64,000 nt of DNA, taken from Bagarius yarrelli (lineage: Eukaryota; Chordata; Actinopteri; Siluriformes; Sisoridae). Below, one piece after another: positions 59,301 through 64,000 of the stretch. The stretch spans positions 177,947 through 241,946 of the forward strand of contig VCAZ01000155.1 in NCBI GenBank assembly GCA_005784505.1, read 5' to 3'. Positions within the stretch are counted from its first letter, which is position 1. Each line of letters starts with the position of its first letter. A model generated the notes under the pieces. The model was given only the letters and a program-made list of their open reading frames with translations. It was not told the DNA's origin and ran no database searches. A program made the position numbers and the translations under genes.

Positions 59301-62300
59301 AGTTCAACTATTCAACAAAACCAAAATGTAATCCAAACGCACAATCCATGAACTAGGCAGAAAATCGGGACCATAAACTTAAATGTAAACAATAAAAATG
59401 GAGTGCACAATATATCAGGCTAGCTGGTAATATTTTGCACTGTGCATGCATTAGACCTTAGTTTATAAAGCTAAATCTCAGGTATTCCAGAGAGTGCTTA
59501 CTCTGGTGGCAAAAGTGGTGTGCTGGTTACTGGACCCTTACAATCAGACCGTGTAATTGCTAGTGTAAAGAGATAATTGATAAACGCCCTGCACTATTCG
59601 ACAAAAGACGCAATGCATGACAAACAATGCTAAGTCGTACAATTCAGAAATCATCTCAAAACCTGTATGCAAATTGCTTGGTGCCTAGCTTTACTTTGCA
59701 CACAGTCAAAAGAAACCTGAAGCATGTCCCAGGTGAGGCACAGGAAAGTAAACACCCTGATTGGGGTTTCAAGAAATTGCAGGGCACAATCACACACTTC
59801 AAACAATTTAGATGATTTTGGACTGGGAGAGAAAACCAGAATACCCAAAAAAGGCACACAAAACAAAGGGAGAACACCCCTACCTTAAACTGTGAGACAA
59901 ACATGCTAACCTTATCCCATGTACATTACATTGACAAAGGTTTGTCGATATTCTTCTGGACTGGCATTTCCTTTATTGGAACTAAGTTGCCAAAATACTC
60001 TTTCAACTTGTTATTTATAAAGCTGTTAAGCAACTGTGCAAATTCACAGCTTTATAACTAATGTAGAATAAAGGATACCCAGACCACTGAACAGCCTTTT
60101 GTGGGAGATTATACCAATAGAAAAATAAGAAAAAATAGGGGCCTGTGATTGTCATTCTATGCGCAGAATAAGAATTTTTAGAAAAGACATTTTTTAAATT
60201 AAATTACATCTCCACATATAGGTAGTATTGACCTTTAGGTCCTTTAAAAGAGATATGTTTTTCTTAAGCTCAATCAGGCTGTCCTAGATAATTAGGTTGC
60301 ATTGCTTTTACATCAGGTGTCTTCATATGGTGGTGGAACAGACCAATATCAAGTAGCAATTTGCAATGAAACACTGCATCATTGCTATGAGAGTCTCAGG
60401 TGCTGGATCAGTAGATGCTACAATTACTGTAAGGACACTGTTGTGCTACTTGCTAAAAAGCACGGTTTGGATGCATCAGATAGACACCTGGAAAACCTTA
60501 GCATCCAAAAAAAATCGCATTGTCAGGCCATGTTATAAACTCAGGTGCACCGTTAACATGGGGGACAGTGAGGGTCATGACCCCCACAGTTTTGCAAATA
60601 CAGTAATTGACCCCTATACTTTTTATAAGGGCAAATATTCTGCTCTGCTTTATTTATAAACTAAAATTTCTGTCAATGTTGAGTTTTAAAATGTTTATTT
60701 TAGGCATATTTAAGTAAGAAAGGAGGAAATTACAGTATGTAGCCTATTCCTTCTTGACACTGAATGGTACGGTGTCTTCTTTTAAAAGTGCTTTCAATAT
60801 CACCTAAACAGGAAGGGAATTTAGTCCTACTTGTGCCTCTCTCAGCTGCAACATGAGTTTTTGGTAGTCTGTCTGGCACAATCAGGAATATAAGCGAAAT
60901 GAAAAAGTATTGCTTTACTTTTTCAGAACACTAATAAGGTAAATTGACAAATGTTTTACATGACCAGCCAATAGAAAATTCCAGTTGTCATTATTTTCAT
61001 GTAATTTCTCTTGATAATGAGGCTAGTCACATCATGTCAAAATTTTACCTAATTTCTGATTTTAAAAAATTGCAAAATGGTTTTAGGAAGAGTATATTTT
61101 TATACAAGTATTATTCTGAATCTAATTATATTTTTAATTTATCTAAATGCTGTTAAAATGTTTAAATTTATCATGATATCACTGTTGGGCAAACAAAGAT
61201 TAAAAGCACTGTATTTTTCAGTTATAAAGATATTCTGATGTGTTCTATGTTTAGAAATAACAAATATCCTTTTACATTTTAATGGCATTGTAACCAATGA
61301 ATGTTAACTGCAAACATTAAGTTGAGAATGCATGTTGATTTGGTAGTTTTGTGTATATATATATTTTACTTACTTGGTATTGGAATAATAACCAATGTTA
61401 TTCTAATAATGATCAGGCCACAGGCAAGTTTAACATAGTGTTAGTGATAGCAAAATCAGATTTCCACAAATCTGACTATCTAAACTTTAGCTTACAGTTT
61501 GGTCCCGTTTAACTTTTGACCCACAGTTTAAAGTCTCTGGACCAAATTTATGTTTACATTTATCTCTAATCCTGATTTTTTTACCTAACAAACAGCTCTA
61601 TTTAAATGCTTTAAGACTATAACATGGAAAATTTTAAAGCAACCCTATTGAATATTTGTTCATGATTACCCAATGTGGTTGATAAGTGCAGTTGTCGGTT
61701 ACAAATGTCATACAGAAGTTTTGGTCAGTGTTCTGAATGTGCAGCCATATTGTAGATACATGTACAGAAATTGTTTACAATCTGTGCCGCCAGTATGGCC
61801 TACTTCTACATTGATGACAAATTGTGAAACACTGTGTACATGTGAATTTGTTGAATAAGTTGATGAAAACCACAGATGCAGAAAGCTTGTTTGGATACCA
61901 TGTCCACTGACCAGGTAAAGCAGCACGCATTACACTACAAATATCATTACATAGTTTTATTTATTTCTACTCCAGAATTGAAAACTACAATGCCTAAAAG
62001 AAAGTATGTTAGCATAGGTATTTTGCTTGCATAAATAAAAGGTTATTTGCATAATCATGTAGTCATAATGATCATAATACCCTATACATCGGACAGTGTC
62101 GTAAATGTTTAAGTCTGTAAAGTAACACACGCATTCAGAGCATATTCAGTGTGACTGTAACCATTCATTTAGGGCAAAAAGAGTGCCAAACCTCTTAGAT
62201 TTTTGAAAGTTAGTATACACGAAACACACTCGTACCAGGCGCTGTGTATTGTGTAATAGGTGCAATCACTACACTCAACTTGCTATAAGAATAGTGCTTA

Positions 62301-63070
62301 GCATGGTAAATATAGATACTGATAACATTAGCCTATTTATCGACTGAACTACTCAATAATTACGTGCATGAACTAAGAAAATTGAAAATTTTCAACATAA
62401 AACATTTATTGTGGATGGTAGTCCATTGTTTACAAGCATAACACTAAATTTGTGACAAGGCACAAAATGCTAGCTATCAAAAGAACAGAACATGCAAGCT
62501 ATCAAGAACTGCAACATTACCGGCTATCTCTTTTTGCTACATTAAGGTTAGAAATTGTGAACCAGTAGTGCGCCAATAAACAACATGAACACAGCCTAAT
62601 AACAAATAAGCTAAAAAGTATAGGACAGAAAGACACATTTACAAATTAATTAGATAAAAGAGAAGCCTTATTTAGCTCACGCCACCTCATTTCATATTAA
62701 TTCTGTTTAAGCTCATGTTTGATCACGCTCGCTCTTTATTTTTTTCATTTTTTCTGACAAAAACCCCCCATGGTTTATTTGTTGGCTCTGCCATGTTGTT
62801 GGTTTTGAGACTTGCATATTAGATTGTTTTGTCTTATGAGCTGGCTAACTCCACCCAGGCTAAAGTAAAATATGTGATGTATACTGTAAAGCAAGTCACA
62901 CTCTTCCACAGAGGATGGTCGAGGCTGTGTATACCAACTCACAGTTATTGTTTCAGTAATCATTTCCATTTATTCCAATTTTTTAGATTGGTCTAATTGT
63001 GTTTCTGTGTTTTGGGTATATAACTACAGTTGGATGTATTTGGGTCATGAAGCCAGACCGTAGGTAATGC
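56340..63070. other. Long intronic stretch without recognised features
   Basis: About 6.7 kb of AT-rich DNA. No exon with Ig character, transposon end or known repeat body was recognised on either strand. A small segment near 60560-60625 (gggggacagtgagggtcatg) looks repeat-derived but could not be assigned. Undetected old repeats are likely. Confidence 0.55.
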
Positions 63071-63074
63071 TGGG

Positions 63075-63740
63075 CAAGTTAAAAATGATCAGTTGTGTGG
63101 TGGAAGGACCACCCCGCCACCTCACATATGTCTGCTAAGACCAAATGCCTGAGAGGCAACCACTCCACTGGGTCGCATGGACATATGCAGTCAACGCATG
63201 CAGAGGGCAGAGAAGATTTATCCTTTTTTTTTAACTGAATCCCGAAAGACAGCCTGAAACACAATGGGATATGAATGCAGCAACATACTCAAGCTAAATG
63301 TGGAGAAATGCCTTAACCCTGAATGGTGCAAATTCCAGGCATGAGGGTGAGACCAACATAGACTGGAGTTCTCCAGTCCTATAAAGGGAGGACATCGCCA
63401 GATGAAATGCTATCTTTAGGGTCAGGTGTTTCATCCCTCCATTGGTTCAAACAGTTGGCTGCACAGCCCCTCCAGAACCACTGGCAGGTCTCAAGATAGG
63501 AACTTCGGTTGCTGTGCAGGTCTTAGCCTCCTAGCCCTATGAAGGAAGCGGGTAACCAGGGGGTCCCTTTCTCACTGAGCACCAACTCCTGAGAGTGCAG
63601 TAGGCTGCCAGAGGCCAACATGTAGCCCTTCAGGGTAGATGCAGATAGTCCCGCAGCGAACTGCTACTGTAGCCACTCCAGTACTGCGTCCACAGTTCAG
63701 TCTACTAGATTTAGCCACCTCTGTAAGCACCAGTCACTGA
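63075..63740 (-). pseudogene. DIRS tyrosine recombinase fragment, second copy
   Basis: Read on the - strand it parallels 48789-49481: VLEWLQ, FAAGLSASTLKGYMLA (about 63675-63615), LRPAQQPKFLS, DLPVVLEGLC (about 63495), IAFHLAMSSLYRTGELQSML (63415-63365), VKAFLHI, INLLCPLHALTAYVHATQW (about 63215-63160), and VAGWSFHHTTDHF (63110-63072). Multiple stops and frameshifts. Like the first copy it lacks the segment with the central catalytic His/Arg before GWS, suggesting that both derive from the same deleted form. Confidence 0.8.
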
Positions 63741-63744
63741 GCAG

Positions 63745-64000
63745 TTTCCATTTTATAGTGTATTGCTTTCTTTTAGTGGGGACTCTGGGATTTAAGATAG
63801 TCTCTACGAACGCAGTTCTGGGACAGCCTGTGTGCCGAGGGGCCCCCTCTATTTCTCATACGGGTCCCTATGCACGGGTTCACAGGCTGGGGTCTGGGAG
63901 CAGGGTGCATATGGACCAGGTCCTTGCCTTGGCCCTCGAGACCAATTGATTTTAATATTCGGTCGGCATGTTCCCCCCATTCGCCACCTCCATGGACAGG
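63745..64000. other. GC-richer segment at the window edge, unassigned
   Basis: Base composition changes sharply from the AT-rich intron, as in the neighbouring DIRS relic. A + strand phrase near 63862-63900 (phrase SMHGFTGWG in one frame) faintly recalls the DAS-x-x-GWG start of a retroelement RNase H, but this is weak. It is probably part of the adjacent element and runs off the edge. Confidence 0.3.

Larger units (their letters stand above)
10736..64000 (+). other. Contactin gene, 5' portion (four exons seen, gene runs off the right edge)
   Basis: Contactins are GPI-anchored neuronal surface proteins with six Ig and four fibronectin III domains that mediate axonal adhesion and wiring. Four exons on this strand splice in consistent phase into 153 residues plus one base: signal peptide (1-18), Ig1 (Cys52, Trp64, Cys102) and the start of Ig2 (Cys146). 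The junction phases are 1, 2, 1 and 1. FAYLENF and CGPPPHSG are hallmarks of the CNTN3/4/5/6 branch. Compared from memory, the signal peptide is closest to CNTN4 and Ig1 is equally close to CNTN3 and CNTN4, so the paralogue is left open. The remaining exons are expected beyond 64000. Introns are 13,349, 7,849 and 9,929 bp, and the last is longer than 21.5 kb; all are heavily loaded with transposons. Confidence 0.9.

Noticed and set aside
60302..60659. Two overlapping frames (78 and 97 codons)
   Set aside because: No family resemblance could be recognised, and neither has a conserved motif or splice context.

Overview
The window is a stretch of vertebrate, almost certainly ray-finned fish, nuclear DNA. 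It is visibly AT-rich. Its protein-coding content is a few short exons with GT/AG junctions lying in very long introns. The rest is dominated by repeats typical of teleosts: several Tc1 families, hAT MITE-like elements, DIRS tyrosine-recombinase retrotransposons, RTE-like and L2/Rex/CR1-like LINE relics, LTR fragments and tRNA-derived SINEs. The order of fish cannot be fixed from the sequence; the SINE tails are of a kind I associate with ostariophysan fishes such as catfish (inference).

Only one host gene is supported: the 5' part of a contactin (Ig/FNIII neural adhesion family, CNTN3/4/6 class) on the + strand. Four exons join in phase: 10736-10873 (5'UTR, start codon and signal peptide), 24223-24355, 32205-32380 and 42310-42405. 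Together they encode 153 residues plus one base: a signal peptide, all of Ig domain 1, and the start of Ig domain 2 ending in the family signature CGPPPHSG. The introns are 13.3, 7.8 and 9.9 kb. The next intron runs from 42406 past the end of the window, so the rest of the protein lies downstream. From memory the paralogue is a toss-up between CNTN4 (signal peptide) and CNTN3 (Ig1), so no symbol is given.

Layout. 1-10.7 kb, upstream or 5' intron: hAT elements at 370-759 and 6075-6268 with 8-bp target duplications, a 1.5 kb Tc1 with IR/DR termini (3426-4970), a SINE, and a T-rich LTR-like repeat. 10.7-24.2 kb, intron after the ATG exon: a frameshifted DIRS gag plus terminal inverted repeats (about 13.06-14.49 kb), a DIRS RT scrap, a LINE RT scrap, Tc1 and LTR scraps. 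24.4-32.2 kb: a deleted Tc1, and a second Tc1 (25601-27820) interrupted by an LTR-retrotransposon fragment. 32.4-42.3 kb: Tc1 ends, a paired DIRS-type terminal repeat, and a LINE RT interrupted by a SINE. 42.4-64 kb: a near-complete Tc1 inserted in a TA microsatellite (44052-45537), LINE tails, and a composite locus at 48.1-50.1 kb; then SINE/LTR/LINE relics, about 6.7 kb with nothing recognised, and a second DIRS recombinase relic on the - strand at the right end.

The most unusual structure is at 48.8-50.1 kb. A DIRS tyrosine-recombinase relic (+ strand) runs directly into an antisense, still open Trk neurotrophin-receptor (NTRK1-like) second Ig-domain exon with intron-like flank, and then into a DIRS terminal repeat. 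It looks like a receptor exon captured at the DNA level inside a DIRS element, or a rearrangement that mimics this.
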